Source of the DNA: Rhodococcus erythropolis NBRC 15567
GTDB lineage: Bacteria > Actinomycetota > Actinomycetes > Mycobacteriales > Mycobacteriaceae
Direction of reading: 5' to 3'
Assembly (NCBI RefSeq): GCF_001552595.1
Contig: NZ_BCRM01000025.1
Location: 1 to 64,000, forward strand
DNA length: 64,000 bases
Below, piece by piece: positions 7,893-15,927 of the stretch; the stretch's first letter is position 1, and every line of letters begins with the position of its first letter. Below the pieces are notes generated by a model that was not told the origin of the DNA, searched no databases, and worked only from the letters and a program-made list of their open reading frames with translations. A program made the position numbers and the translations under genes.

Positions 7893-8732
7893 GTGAGCCC
7901 AGACCGTCGTATCAGCCCTGACCGCCCAACCTTGGTTGCGACCGATGTCGACGGCACCCTCATCGATCACGACGAGTTGGTCAGTGCCCGCACCCGCGCC
8001 GCCGTGCATGCCGTCGTCGAATCCGGCACGCCGTTCCTGCTGGCAACCGGGCGTCCTCCGCGTTGGATTTCGCCCGTCGTCGAAGGTTTGGGATACGCGC
8101 CACTCGCGGTCTGCGCAAACGGTGCTGTTGTCTACGACAGTTACGCCGACCGCGTCCTCAGCGCCGCGACCTTGTCGGTCGACGCACTCACCGAACTCTC
8201 CGAGTTGGCTCTGGTTGCACTTCCCGGGTCGGGATTGGCCGCGGAACGGGTGGGGGAGAGCGCACACGACGCCGCCACCCCACAGTTCGTCAGCTCACCA
8301 GATTACGAACACGCCTGGCTCAACCCGGACAACACCGAGATGTCCGAGGACGAAGTGCTTGCGGCGCCGGCCGTCAAACTCCTGATTCGCCGTCCAGGCA
8401 TGACCAGCACGGCGATGTACGACACGCTCGCCCCGCACGTCGGTGCGCTCGCCGACATGACGTACTCCACCGAGAACGGACTGATCGAACTCTCGGCGCC
8501 GGGAATCACGAAGGCGTCCGGCCTGGTTGCCGCCGCTGAAAGGTTCGGCTTCGACCTGTCGGGTCTGGTTGCCTTCGGGGACATGCCCAACGACATCCCG
8601 ATGCTGGGGATGGCACGCCTCGGCGTTGCCATGGGCAACGCTCACCCCGAAGCCAAAGCCGCAGCCGACGAGGTCACCGACACCAATTCGGCGCACGGGG
8701 TCGCAAAAGTCCTCGAGCGCTGGTGGTCGTAG
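7893..8732 (+). CDS. Cof-type HAD-superfamily hydrolase (Rv3813c-like)
   Basis: The protein has HAD motif I DVDGTL near the N-terminus, a Cof-type cap in the middle, a lysine in VKLLIRR or ITKASG, and motif IV GDMPNDIPML. Enzymes of this family dephosphorylate small phosphorylated metabolites; the substrate is not predictable. GTG at 7893 (279 residues) is preferred over the open frame from 7830, because the extra codons come from the duplicated 22-bp repeat and do not resemble a protein start. Position and neighbours match Rv3813c. It is convergent with the amidase gene, with a shared terminator. Confidence 0.88.
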   Translation: MSPDRRISPDRPTLVATDVDGTLIDHDELVSARTRAAVHAVVESGTPFLLATGRPPRWISPVVEGLGYAPLAVCANGAVVYDSYADRVLSAATLSVDALTELSELALVALPGSGLAAERVGESAHDAATPQFVSSPDYEHAWLNPDNTEMSEDEVLAAPAVKLLIRRPGMTSTAMYDTLAPHVGALADMTYSTENGLIELSAPGITKASGLVAAAERFGFDLSGLVAFGDMPNDIPMLGMARLGVAMGNAHPEAKAAADEVTDTNSAHGVAKVLERWWS

Positions 8733-8751
8733 AACCCACCAGCGCCCGAGG
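8711..8751. terminator. Bidirectional hairpin terminator between HAD and amidase genes
   Basis: CCTCGAGCGCTGGTGG pairs with CCACCAGCGCCCGAGG, with one mismatch and a 9-base loop. It overlaps the stop codon at 8730-8732 and sits just before the convergent stop at 8770. Confidence 0.75.
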
Positions 8752-8769
8752 ACGTGTACTGCTCGAGTG

Positions 8770-10755
8770 TCAGCCGACAGGCGCGCTGTTGGCCATTTCC
8801 TGGGCAAAGGTCTCGTTGTAGGTCTTGAGGACCTTCGTGACCATGCCGGTGATCTGGTTGAAGATCAGCGAACCGTTCTCGAAGTCGCTGCGCAGGCCGT
8901 CCGGGATCGAGTATTCGTCCGAGATCGGCAATCCGAGTTCACCCGCGTCGGAACCGAAGCTCTGCCACGACTTGAAGATCTCGCCGAGCACGGTGAACAC
9001 TCCGCCGTTGGGTGAGGTGTAGACAGCGCCGTTCTCGAACAACGCACCCTGGTTGCCGAGCTTCGCCTGCAGGATTCCGGACAGCGCCTGGCCGAGGCGT
9101 CCGAGGTCACCACCTTCGGCGATCCACTTCTGCGCGAGCGGTGAATTGTCGGTGATCTTCAGAATCTGGGTGACCAGATCCGGGATCGACGATCCGGTGC
9201 CACCGGTGACCGTGTCGACCGGAGTGGTCGGCTTGGGCGCAGGCGTCGACGGATTGGAGGGGTTCGACGGGTTCAACGATCCGCCGATATTCGCGGCCGC
9301 GATGTTCCGGATGTCGTTCATGTGTGCGTATGCGGCATCACCAGGGCAAGCCGTGTTTCCGACGTCGCGGTGGGCGAAGATGATCGGCAGATCCACTGCT
9401 GCGCCCTGCGGGTACGGCGTGAACTCCGTGCCCTCGGAGTACATCGTCGTTCGGCCCTTCGGGTCGAGGCCGGCCAGGCCGAGCTTCCAACCGAGGAACT
9501 TGCCGACGGCGTTGAGCGTCGCCTGCGAAGGCTCGACGGTGGAGTAGTCACCCATCATCGCGATACCGGTGGTGTTCTCGTTGAAGCCGCCGGCGTGCGC
9601 GCCCTGAACTGCCTTGTCGAGTCCGCCTGCGCGGCCTTCGAAGGTCTGACCGTACTTGTCGACGAGGACGTTGTATCCGACGTCGCACCAGCCGAGAGTC
9701 CGTGCGTGGTAGGCGTAGATCGAGCGGACGATGCCGGCCGATTCTTCCTTGGTGTAGTTGTTGCTGCCCGCGGTGTGGTGAACGGTTGCTCCACCGGTGA
9801 AGTCGTCGTACGTGGGGGAGTCGCAGCGAAGTGACTCGTCGGCTCCCCACTGTGCGCGGGTGATGACGGAGGGTCCACTGCCGCCGAGCGGTGCCGCGAC
9901 TGCCTGCAGATTGCTGTCCGCGTCGCTGGTACCCGGATCGATCAACACTGCGGTAACGGCATCTGCTGCCGTCGTCGCCTGGCGTAGCGGCTTGGACACC
10001 GAAGCCGGGGTGTAACCAAGTTCACCGGTGGCTGCGGGTGCTTCCGCAGGCACAGGTGCTTCGGCAGGCACAGGCGCTTCAGCAGGTGCGGGTGCGGCTT
10101 CCGGAGCCGGCACAGCTTCGGCCGCGGGGGCAGCGACACCCTGCGGGGTGAGGATCTGGATGGACTTGGTGGCGCCGACGAAGACAGGTTCGGTGGCGGT
10201 ACCGGCATTGGTGGCCTGATCCGAACTGGCGGAGTCGATGGCGTCAGGGGTGAACCACGGACCCCAGGTGCCGTCTTCGGCCAAGGCGCGGACCTTGGAC
10301 TGCGCCGAGGCGAGCGTGTCCGAGGTCAACGCGACCATGCTGAACGGAGTGTCGCGGGTGACTTCCTTGACCACGGCACCTGGCTCTTCCTCGGAAGGAA
10401 CCGGAGCGGTTTCGGTCGGGGCACCGGGAGCAGCGGGTGCCGGGAAGAGCTCGGTCGGCAACGTGATCCCTGGAGGTAGCGGGATTTCGGTCGGGAGCTT
10501 GAGGTTTCTGAGATCGCCCAGGTTGATGTCGGGGAGATCGAGACCGGTCAGCTCCTTGACCGGAATGATGATGTCGGGCACCGACGCGAGGAGCACCTCT
10601 GCGATCTGGGTCGGCACTGCTACTGACGTCGTTTCGTTCGCGGAACGTACATCGGACGTAGTGCTCGTGAAGCCGTAGACCGCAAAAGGACTTGCGACAG
10701 CCACTGCGGCTACAGCCCCGAGTACGAGCGAGGGCTTCGGTCGACGGTGTGGCAA
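8770..10755 (-). CDS. Secreted N-acetylmuramoyl-L-alanine amidase with LGFP-type C-terminus (Rv3811-like)
   Basis: The 661-residue protein has an N-terminal signal or anchor (VLGAVAAVAVASPFAVYGF). A long N-terminal region follows, including an Ala/Pro/Glu-rich stretch with PAEAPV repeats. Next is a PGRP/amidase_2 domain with zinc ligands in ATVHHTAGS and AHRDVGNTACPGD and the family motif GWCDVGYN. A Pro/Ser/Asn linker (NPSNPSNPST) leads to a C-terminal region with one clear LGFP unit (GELGLPISDEYSIP..). The amidase cleaves the bond between muramic acid and the L-Ala of the stem peptide; LGFP units are thought to bind the envelope. It corresponds to Rv3811, which in M. tuberculosis also lies between the HAD gene and glf. 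It is divergent from the SpoIID-like gene across 331 bases. Confidence 0.92.
   Translation of the reverse strand: MPHRRPKPSLVLGAVAAVAVASPFAVYGFTSTTSDVRSANETTSVAVPTQIAEVLLASVPDIIIPVKELTGLDLPDINLGDLRNLKLPTEIPLPPGITLPTELFPAPAAPGAPTETAPVPSEEEPGAVVKEVTRDTPFSMVALTSDTLASAQSKVRALAEDGTWGPWFTPDAIDSASSDQATNAGTATEPVFVGATKSIQILTPQGVAAPAAEAVPAPEAAPAPAEAPVPAEAPVPAEAPAATGELGYTPASVSKPLRQATTAADAVTAVLIDPGTSDADSNLQAVAAPLGGSGPSVITRAQWGADESLRCDSPTYDDFTGGATVHHTAGSNNYTKEESAGIVRSIYAYHARTLGWCDVGYNVLVDKYGQTFEGRAGGLDKAVQGAHAGGFNENTTGIAMMGDYSTVEPSQATLNAVGKFLGWKLGLAGLDPKGRTTMYSEGTEFTPYPQGAAVDLPIIFAHRDVGNTACPGDAAYAHMNDIRNIAAANIGGSLNPSNPSNPSTPAPKPTTPVDTVTGGTGSSIPDLVTQILKITDNSPLAQKWIAEGGDLGRLGQALSGILQAKLGNQGALFENGAVYTSPNGGVFTVLGEIFKSWQSFGSDAGELGLPISDEYSIPDGLRSDFENGSLIFNQITGMVTKVLKTYNETFAQEMANSAPVG
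10040..10093 (-). repeat. Three 18-bp tandem repeats encoding PAEAPV/A hexapeptides
   Basis: Three consecutive imperfect units of the form GCTTC.GCAGG.RC.GG (plus strand) in the amidase gene give the PAEAPV low-complexity linker. A length-variable spacer is likely. Confidence 0.7.
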
Positions 10756-11086
10756 GGGATTACTCCTCGGTTGTAGTTACTTGCGAGCGAACTTCAGGGC
10801 CGATGACGGCCGTGAACGGAATCCTTCAAAACCGGATCCGAGCAGGTCGGATGCCATGTTCTGGGGTTGAACTCCAGTTTTCGGACGCGTACGTCTGCAA
10901 CTCGTGATGCTGATGTGACTCGTGTGACTGGTGTTGCTAACTCCAAACACTCTTGCCACACTAGTCACAAAAGTCCATAACGCTCAACCTTAGGGTGAGA
11001 CTTTAGTTAAATCGTTGTGGACTGGCCTGCGCGCGAAGTACCGACTTCGCGGACTCGTGAGGCCGGTAGCGATGAGGAGAGCATTG
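10756..11086. promoter_or_regulatory. Divergent intergenic region with MtrA-like GTCACA motifs
   Basis: This 331-base stretch separates the amidase and SpoIID genes and contains no convincing gene. TGTGACT occurs at 10914-10920 and 10923-10929 (minus-strand reading GTCACAcga then GTCACAtca, exactly 9 bases apart), and AGTCACA occurs at 10963-10969. The M. tuberculosis response regulator MtrA is reported to bind loosely conserved direct repeats of GTCACAGCG and to control envelope and muralytic genes, so an MtrA site is plausible. A TAGGGT at 10991-10996 could be a -10 for the plus-strand gene. Confidence 0.45.
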
Positions 11087-12649
11087 ATGGCGAGAAGCGG
11101 AAGAAGCGGAACTGCAGGTAAGAAGCCTGTGTCCGGTCGCGCAGGTCGCTTTCTGGTGGGCGGACCCGGGAGGCGAACCTCGCTGATGCGGGTCTCGGTA
11201 CTCGGTCTCGTTCCGGCTCTTGCGCTCGGCGTCGCGATCGGAGGTTTCACGCAAATCCGCGCTGACGAGCCGTCGATCCTGCACGCCGTCGCCGCCGATA
11301 CACAATTCACGCTCTCCGGTCATGGCAACGGACACGGCCGCGGAATGGGGCAGTGGGGCGCTTACGGCTACGCCAAGAACGACGGCTGGTCCGGCGAGCG
11401 AATCCTCAGTCACTACTACGGCGGAACCGTCCTGGACTCCTTGCCGCCCGCCCAGATGAGTGTGCGGCTCACAGCCCAGGACAACTCGACGCTCGACGTC
11501 TACTCCGACGCCGGCCTCGTGGTCAACGGTCAGCGCACCGCGCCGGGCGAGGCTGCCCATCTCACTGCACTGCCCGGTGGCGGTGCGCAGGTGGTTGTCA
11601 CCAGCGGGTGTGGTGGCGGGGTTGTCTGGGAAGCGGTCACCGAGCATCCGTGGGTGGATCCTGTGGATCTCAGTCCCGATCGACCCGCCGACCAGTTCCT
11701 GAAGCTGTGCAACAACGACGCGCCCTATCGCGGCGCCCTCGGCGTAGTGCTCGACAACGGCTCGGCTCGGACGGTCAATCTCCTCGACATGGAGGACTAC
11801 CTGCTCGGCGTGGTGCCGGTCGAGGCGAAAGCCGAATGGGCCGATTCCGGTGGGGCCGAAGCACTACGGGCGCAAGCCGTGGCGGCGCGCTCGTACGCTG
11901 CTACCGAGCATCGCAGCTCGTACGCCGACACGTGCGACACTCAGGACTGCCAGGTCTACGGCGGAGCTGGCAAGGAAGATCCCCGGACCACTGAAGCCGT
12001 TCGGTCCACCGCCGGCGCCGTTCTGTCGCGTGACGGCAAGATCGTTGCCACCGAATTCTCTTCGTCCACAGGAGGTTACAGCTCCGGCGGTGAATTCCCG
12101 GCCGTCGAGGATCTCGGTGACGCCCTTTCGCCCAATCACGACTGGACAGTGAATCTGACCGCGGGTGAGATTGCGGACGCCTTCGATGTGGGCGAGCTGC
12201 AATCGCTCAAGATTCTCTCGCGCAACGGATTCGGTACCGACGGCGGGCGAGTGACGGCAGTCGAGGTGGTCGGAACAGATGCAACTGTTGGCGCCACCGG
12301 AATGCAGTTCCGTCAGAAACTCGGCCTGAAATCGGACTGGTTTACCGTCGGCGACGGCACTGGTGTGGTAGTGGCACCGGATTCGGAATCGACAGTGCCG
12401 GAATCCAATTCGCCATCCGGCGATCCATCGGGTACGGTTACGGAGACGCAGATCGAGAAGAAGTATCGGGAGCTCGGCGGTGAAAGCGGCTCTCTCGGTG
12501 CTCCTGCCGGCCCGGAGATGCAGTTGCCCTCCGAAGCAGGCACTTTCCGTGTCTACGAAAACGGAACCATCATCTGGACAAAGGTTTTGGGTGCGCAGGT
12601 AGTTGATGCCAACGTGCTCCGCGAGTGGATACCGACGGGCGGAAGCTAG
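11087..12649 (+). CDS. SpoIID/LytB-domain secreted protein with LGFP-like C-terminus
   Basis: ATG at 11087 has AGGAGA six bases upstream (520 residues); the frame is open further upstream, but those codons lack a ribosome-binding site. After a basic N-terminus there is one hydrophobic segment (VSVLGLVPALALGVAIGGF) for export. The SpoIID domain follows (GHGNGHGRGMGQWGAYGYAK, then YLLGVVPVEAKAEW..GGAEALRAQAVAARSYA and FSSSTGGYS). This domain is known from sporulation glycan lyases and the LytB modifier, and here it is expected to act on peptidoglycan glycan strands. The last 70 residues (IEKKYRELGGESGSLGAP...FRVYENGTIIW) look like a single LGFP unit. It is divergent from the amidase and sits where M. 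tuberculosis has erp. Confidence 0.88.
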   Translation: MARSGRSGTAGKKPVSGRAGRFLVGGPGRRTSLMRVSVLGLVPALALGVAIGGFTQIRADEPSILHAVAADTQFTLSGHGNGHGRGMGQWGAYGYAKNDGWSGERILSHYYGGTVLDSLPPAQMSVRLTAQDNSTLDVYSDAGLVVNGQRTAPGEAAHLTALPGGGAQVVVTSGCGGGVVWEAVTEHPWVDPVDLSPDRPADQFLKLCNNDAPYRGALGVVLDNGSARTVNLLDMEDYLLGVVPVEAKAEWADSGGAEALRAQAVAARSYAATEHRSSYADTCDTQDCQVYGGAGKEDPRTTEAVRSTAGAVLSRDGKIVATEFSSSTGGYSSGGEFPAVEDLGDALSPNHDWTVNLTAGEIADAFDVGELQSLKILSRNGFGTDGGRVTAVEVVGTDATVGATGMQFRQKLGLKSDWFTVGDGTGVVVAPDSESTVPESNSPSGDPSGTVTETQIEKKYRELGGESGSLGAPAGPEMQLPSEAGTFRVYENGTIIWTKVLGAQVVDANVLREWIPTGGS

Positions 12650-12688
12650 GGGAAGGTCGGTCGGTAGCGACTCGCACGTATCGACTCT

Positions 12689-12723
12689 GAAGGGTCTCTG
12701 CCGTAACCCGGCGGAGGCCCTTC
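12689..12723. terminator. Hairpin terminator between SpoIID-like and PucR genes
   Basis: GAAGGGTCTCTGCCG pairs with CGGCGGAGGCCCTTC (two G-T wobbles, 5-base loop) between two convergent stop codons at 12649 and 12752. Confidence 0.8.
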
Positions 12724-12751
12724 AGGTCGTTCAGGGCTCATTGGTTGTCGG

Positions 12752-14245
12752 TCAGATGGTCGGAGCGTCGCCGAGCAAGCGGTACTCGAGCCACAACTCC
12801 GCACGTTCCGTGGGGGAGCCGAGGTCCAGTTGGAGAAGGCTCTCGATCCGAGCGAGTCTGCTGCGCAACGTATGCCGATGAATATTCAGCGCTGTGGCTG
12901 CGGCGTCGCCCACACCGTTGTGTGCCAACCACATGGCCAAGGTTCGGTAGAGATCGCTACCGCCCTTCGCTTCCAGGAGCGGGCGCAAGTGTGCCGCCGC
13001 GAATGCCGTCGAGCGATCCTGATCGAGAAACGCGGACAATCCGCTCTCCGAGAGTTCGGCGAACCGCATCGAAGGCAGGTTGCGGGCGCCGGCCTCGGCT
13101 GCTGCCTGCGCGGCTTGGCGTCTGGCGCGCGAGAGATCGTCCCACCACAGCATGTCCGACACGCCGACGGTTACGTCGATTTCGTTGACACGGGCGAGGA
13201 TTCGCCCGCTGTCGGTAGCCGAGACGACGGCGATCAACGCTCCGTCGGTGATGCCGAACGCCAGATCGCGGCTGAGGCCGTCGAGCAGTGAGACGGACAC
13301 GCTCTCGAGCAGGCCACTCGGGCCCGCTACGTGGAAGACCTGGAAAGGTTCGACCGGAAATCCTCCCCACAGTTCACCGGAGATGTTGCGGGCGAGCGCA
13401 TTCTGTCCTTCGAACAGCTGATGCATCGCCACGGTACGCAAGTGGTTCATCGTCAACTGCGCATCTCGGGTTCGAGCCGTCATCAACGTGAGCAGAGACG
13501 CGGCGGCGATGACGATGCCCTGATTCAGAGAGCCGACGGCGCCGGGGCAGCCGGCGACGAGATACCCCATCAGCTTTCCCCTCGACGTCATCAAAGGGTG
13601 CGAGATGACGTCCTCGTTCTCACTCGTGAGGAAACTGACTTCCATCGGGCGGGCGTCGCGCTCGGGAGCCGTTCGCTCGATTCCTGCGGCAGCGGCGGTG
13701 TGTGAGATCTCGACGGTATGGCCGGCCGAGTCCAGCAGGGCCGCCCATCCGCCGATCAATTCCGCCACCCGTCGTACGACTGCCCGGGTGCCGTTGACCG
13801 TCACTGCAGCTTGAAGTAGTCGCCGAAGGCTCTGGTAGTTGCTGCGCAGCGCTTTCATGTCGTCGTCGGATTGCGCTTTCGACACCGCTTTGGTCAGGGC
13901 GATGAAAGGTGTTCGCAATGGGACGTCGAGTAGGGGCACACTGAAACGGGTGGCCGCATCCACCAGAGTCTGCGGCGCCTGCTCGTATCCGAGGCCGGTT
14001 CCGAAACCGATTCCGGCAATTCCGGCCGCCACCAGGGTGCGTACGAAACGGGTCGTTTCCGCGGCCGTCGTCGGTAGCGACACTCCAGTGATGAGTAGTA
14101 GTTCGCCGCCGTCGAGGAAGGGCGTCGGGTCGGGAAGTTCGGAGACATGTGCCCAGGTCAGGGTGCGATCGAGCTGGTCGTGCCCAGCCAGGACGCGAAG
14201 GCCGAACTGTTCGGTCGCACAAAGCTGGCGGAGCGTGATGGGCAT
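12752..14245 (-). CDS. PucR-family transcriptional regulator
   Basis: Translation from ATG 14245 (MPITLRQLC) gives 497 residues. The N-terminal 120 residues match the PucR N-terminal sensor domain (HVSELPDPTPFLDGGELLLITG, GIAGIGFGTG). The middle is GAF/CdaR-like. The C-terminal 60 residues hold the PucR helix-turn-helix (LYRTLAMWLAHNGVGDAAATALNIHRHTLRSRLARIE). PucR regulators usually control nitrogen or amino-acid catabolism next to their own gene. It is divergent from the permease gene, and a perfect 10-bp inverted repeat lies between them, so it most likely regulates the permease and perhaps the thiolase and acyl-CoA dehydrogenase genes. The ligand is unknown. Confidence 0.9.
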   Translation of the reverse strand: MPITLRQLCATEQFGLRVLAGHDQLDRTLTWAHVSELPDPTPFLDGGELLLITGVSLPTTAAETTRFVRTLVAAGIAGIGFGTGLGYEQAPQTLVDAATRFSVPLLDVPLRTPFIALTKAVSKAQSDDDMKALRSNYQSLRRLLQAAVTVNGTRAVVRRVAELIGGWAALLDSAGHTVEISHTAAAAGIERTAPERDARPMEVSFLTSENEDVISHPLMTSRGKLMGYLVAGCPGAVGSLNQGIVIAAASLLTLMTARTRDAQLTMNHLRTVAMHQLFEGQNALARNISGELWGGFPVEPFQVFHVAGPSGLLESVSVSLLDGLSRDLAFGITDGALIAVVSATDSGRILARVNEIDVTVGVSDMLWWDDLSRARRQAAQAAAEAGARNLPSMRFAELSESGLSAFLDQDRSTAFAAAHLRPLLEAKGGSDLYRTLAMWLAHNGVGDAAATALNIHRHTLRSRLARIESLLQLDLGSPTERAELWLEYRLLGDAPTI

Positions 14246-14271
14246 GGGTCCAGTCTGACACCTCGAACTCG

Positions 14272-14310
14272 CCACTTTGTAGTGCCTGCGGTCACGTTTG
14301 TACAAAGTGG
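14272..14310. promoter_or_regulatory. Candidate PucR operator: 10-bp inverted repeat
   Basis: CCACTTTGTA at 14272-14281 and its exact complement TACAAAGTGG at 14301-14310 are separated by 19 bases, so their centres are 29 bases apart, nearly three helical turns. They sit in the 170-base gap between the divergent regulator and permease genes. Confidence 0.6.
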
Positions 14311-14415
14311 AGCCTGACGCGAGCTTGCCGAAGGTCCGACACTGGCGCTATCGAAAATGCGCTCCAGAAGAGCGTCACCGAGATCCACGTCCCGAACAGC
14401 CCACAAGGAGTACTG

Positions 14416-15837
14416 ATGTCCAGTACAGACCAGCCGGCACTTCAGCACACGCTGAAGAAGCGGCATCTGTCGATGATTGCGATCGCGGGCGTCATCGGCG
14501 CCGGACTGTTCGTCGGCTCCGGTGTGGCGATCCAGGAGACGGGACCGGGTGTCCTGGTTTCCTACGCGTTGGCCGGCGTAGTCGTCATCCTCGTGATGCG
14601 CATGCTCGGCGAGATGTCGGCAGCGTCGCCGGAAACCGGCTCGTTCTCGTCGTACGCCGACAAGGCCATCGGCCGCTGGGCGGGCTTCTCGATCGGCTGG
14701 CTGTACGCGTGGTTCTGGATCATCGTGCTCGGCATCGAGGCCACCGCCGGTGCCCTCATCATGAATCGTTGGGTTCCCGGCGTTCCCCAGTGGACCTGGG
14801 CTCTGATTCTGATGATCGTGCTGACGCTGACCAACATCATCTCGGTCAAGTCGTTCGGCGAGTTCGAGTTCTGGTTCGCTTCCATCAAGGTCGTCGCCAT
14901 CATCGCGTTCCTCGGCATGGGCATCGTGGCGATCTGCGGATGGATGCCCGGCGTCGAAGCACCGGGAATGACCAACCTGACCGGTCACGGCGGTTTCCTG
15001 CCGAACGGAACAGGAGCCATGCTCGCCGCAGTCCTTGTGGTCGTGTTCTCGTTCTTCGGCGCCGAAATCGCCACCATCGCCGCCGGTGAATCGGCCAACC
15101 CGCTCGAAGCTGTTCGCGCTGCCGTCAAGTCCGTCGTCTGGCGAATTCTCATCTTCTACATCGGCTCGATCGCGGTGGTCGTCACTCTGCTTCCCTGGGA
15201 CAGCGCATCGGTCGCGCTCAGTCCGTACGTCGCCGTCATGGACTCGTACGGCATTCCGGCCGCAGGAAACATCATGGACGTCGTCGTCCTCACGTCGGTT
15301 CTTTCCTGCCTCAACTCCGGTCTCTACACCGCGAGCCGCATGATCTTCTCCCTCGCCGGTCGCGGTGACGCCCCCAAGTCGCTCTCACGTATCGAGAAGA
15401 CCGGCGTCCCGATGCGTGCCGTCCTGGTCTCGACGATCGTCGGCTTCCTGACCGTCGGCATGAACTACCTCTCCCCGGACAAGGTCTTCCTGTTCCTGGT
15501 CAACTCCTCCGGTGCGATCGCACTGTTCGTCTGGCTCGTCATCTCGGTGTCCCAGCTGCGCACCCGCCGCAAGCTCGAAGCTTCGGGCCAGGAGCTGGAG
15601 CTCAAGATGTGGTTCTTCCCGTATCTGACCTACGCGACGATCGCCGCCATCATCGCGCTCTGCATCGGCATGCTCACCCTGGACTCGACGCGCAGCCAGA
15701 TGATCGTGTCCCTGGGGCTCGCAGCGATCCTCGTGGGCATCGGGCTCTACCGATACCGGAACCACAAAGAGACCGAGGACGCCGAACGCGCCGACGCCGA
15801 GGTTGTACCCGTGTCCGAGAGCGCTCCCACACCCTGA
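14416..15837 (+). CDS. APC-family amino-acid permease (GabP-like)
   Basis: The 473-residue protein has about 12 predicted membrane helices. Its N-terminus carries the amino-acid/GABA permease signature (LKKRHLSMIAIAGVIGAGLFVGSG, TGPG, GEMSAASPETGSFSSYADKAIGRWAGF), and the family segment ESANPLEAVRAAVKSVVWRI follows helix 6. It should import an amino acid or GABA with protons. ATG at 14416 follows AAGGAG at 14403-14408. The charged C-terminal tail is cytoplasmic. It is divergent from the PucR gene and 90 bases upstream of the thiolase gene. Confidence 0.9.
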   Translation: MSSTDQPALQHTLKKRHLSMIAIAGVIGAGLFVGSGVAIQETGPGVLVSYALAGVVVILVMRMLGEMSAASPETGSFSSYADKAIGRWAGFSIGWLYAWFWIIVLGIEATAGALIMNRWVPGVPQWTWALILMIVLTLTNIISVKSFGEFEFWFASIKVVAIIAFLGMGIVAICGWMPGVEAPGMTNLTGHGGFLPNGTGAMLAAVLVVVFSFFGAEIATIAAGESANPLEAVRAAVKSVVWRILIFYIGSIAVVVTLLPWDSASVALSPYVAVMDSYGIPAAGNIMDVVVLTSVLSCLNSGLYTASRMIFSLAGRGDAPKSLSRIEKTGVPMRAVLVSTIVGFLTVGMNYLSPDKVFLFLVNSSGAIALFVWLVISVSQLRTRRKLEASGQELELKMWFFPYLTYATIAAIIALCIGMLTLDSTRSQMIVSLGLAAILVGIGLYRYRNHKETEDAERADAEVVPVSESAPTP

Positions 15838-15858
15838 CACCAACGTCCCCATCTGCGA

Positions 15859-15880
15859 GATACTTAGATGTCCTAGTATC
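15859..15880. promoter_or_regulatory. Imperfect 22-bp palindrome before the thiolase gene
   Basis: GATACT and AGTATC form the outer arms of an imperfect palindrome (8 of 11 positions symmetric) in the permease-thiolase gap. It could be an operator for an unidentified repressor. Confidence 0.35.
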
Positions 15881-15927
15881 GGCCACGGACAGAGAAATCG
15901 ACGTGAGCACAGCAGATGGGGACAATC

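Noticed and set aside
7644-8267. N-terminal extension of the Ltp-domain protein by about 200 codons
   Set aside because: The extension runs antisense through the HAD gene and its promoter; ATG 7643 has a proper AAGGAG and starts a sensible protein.
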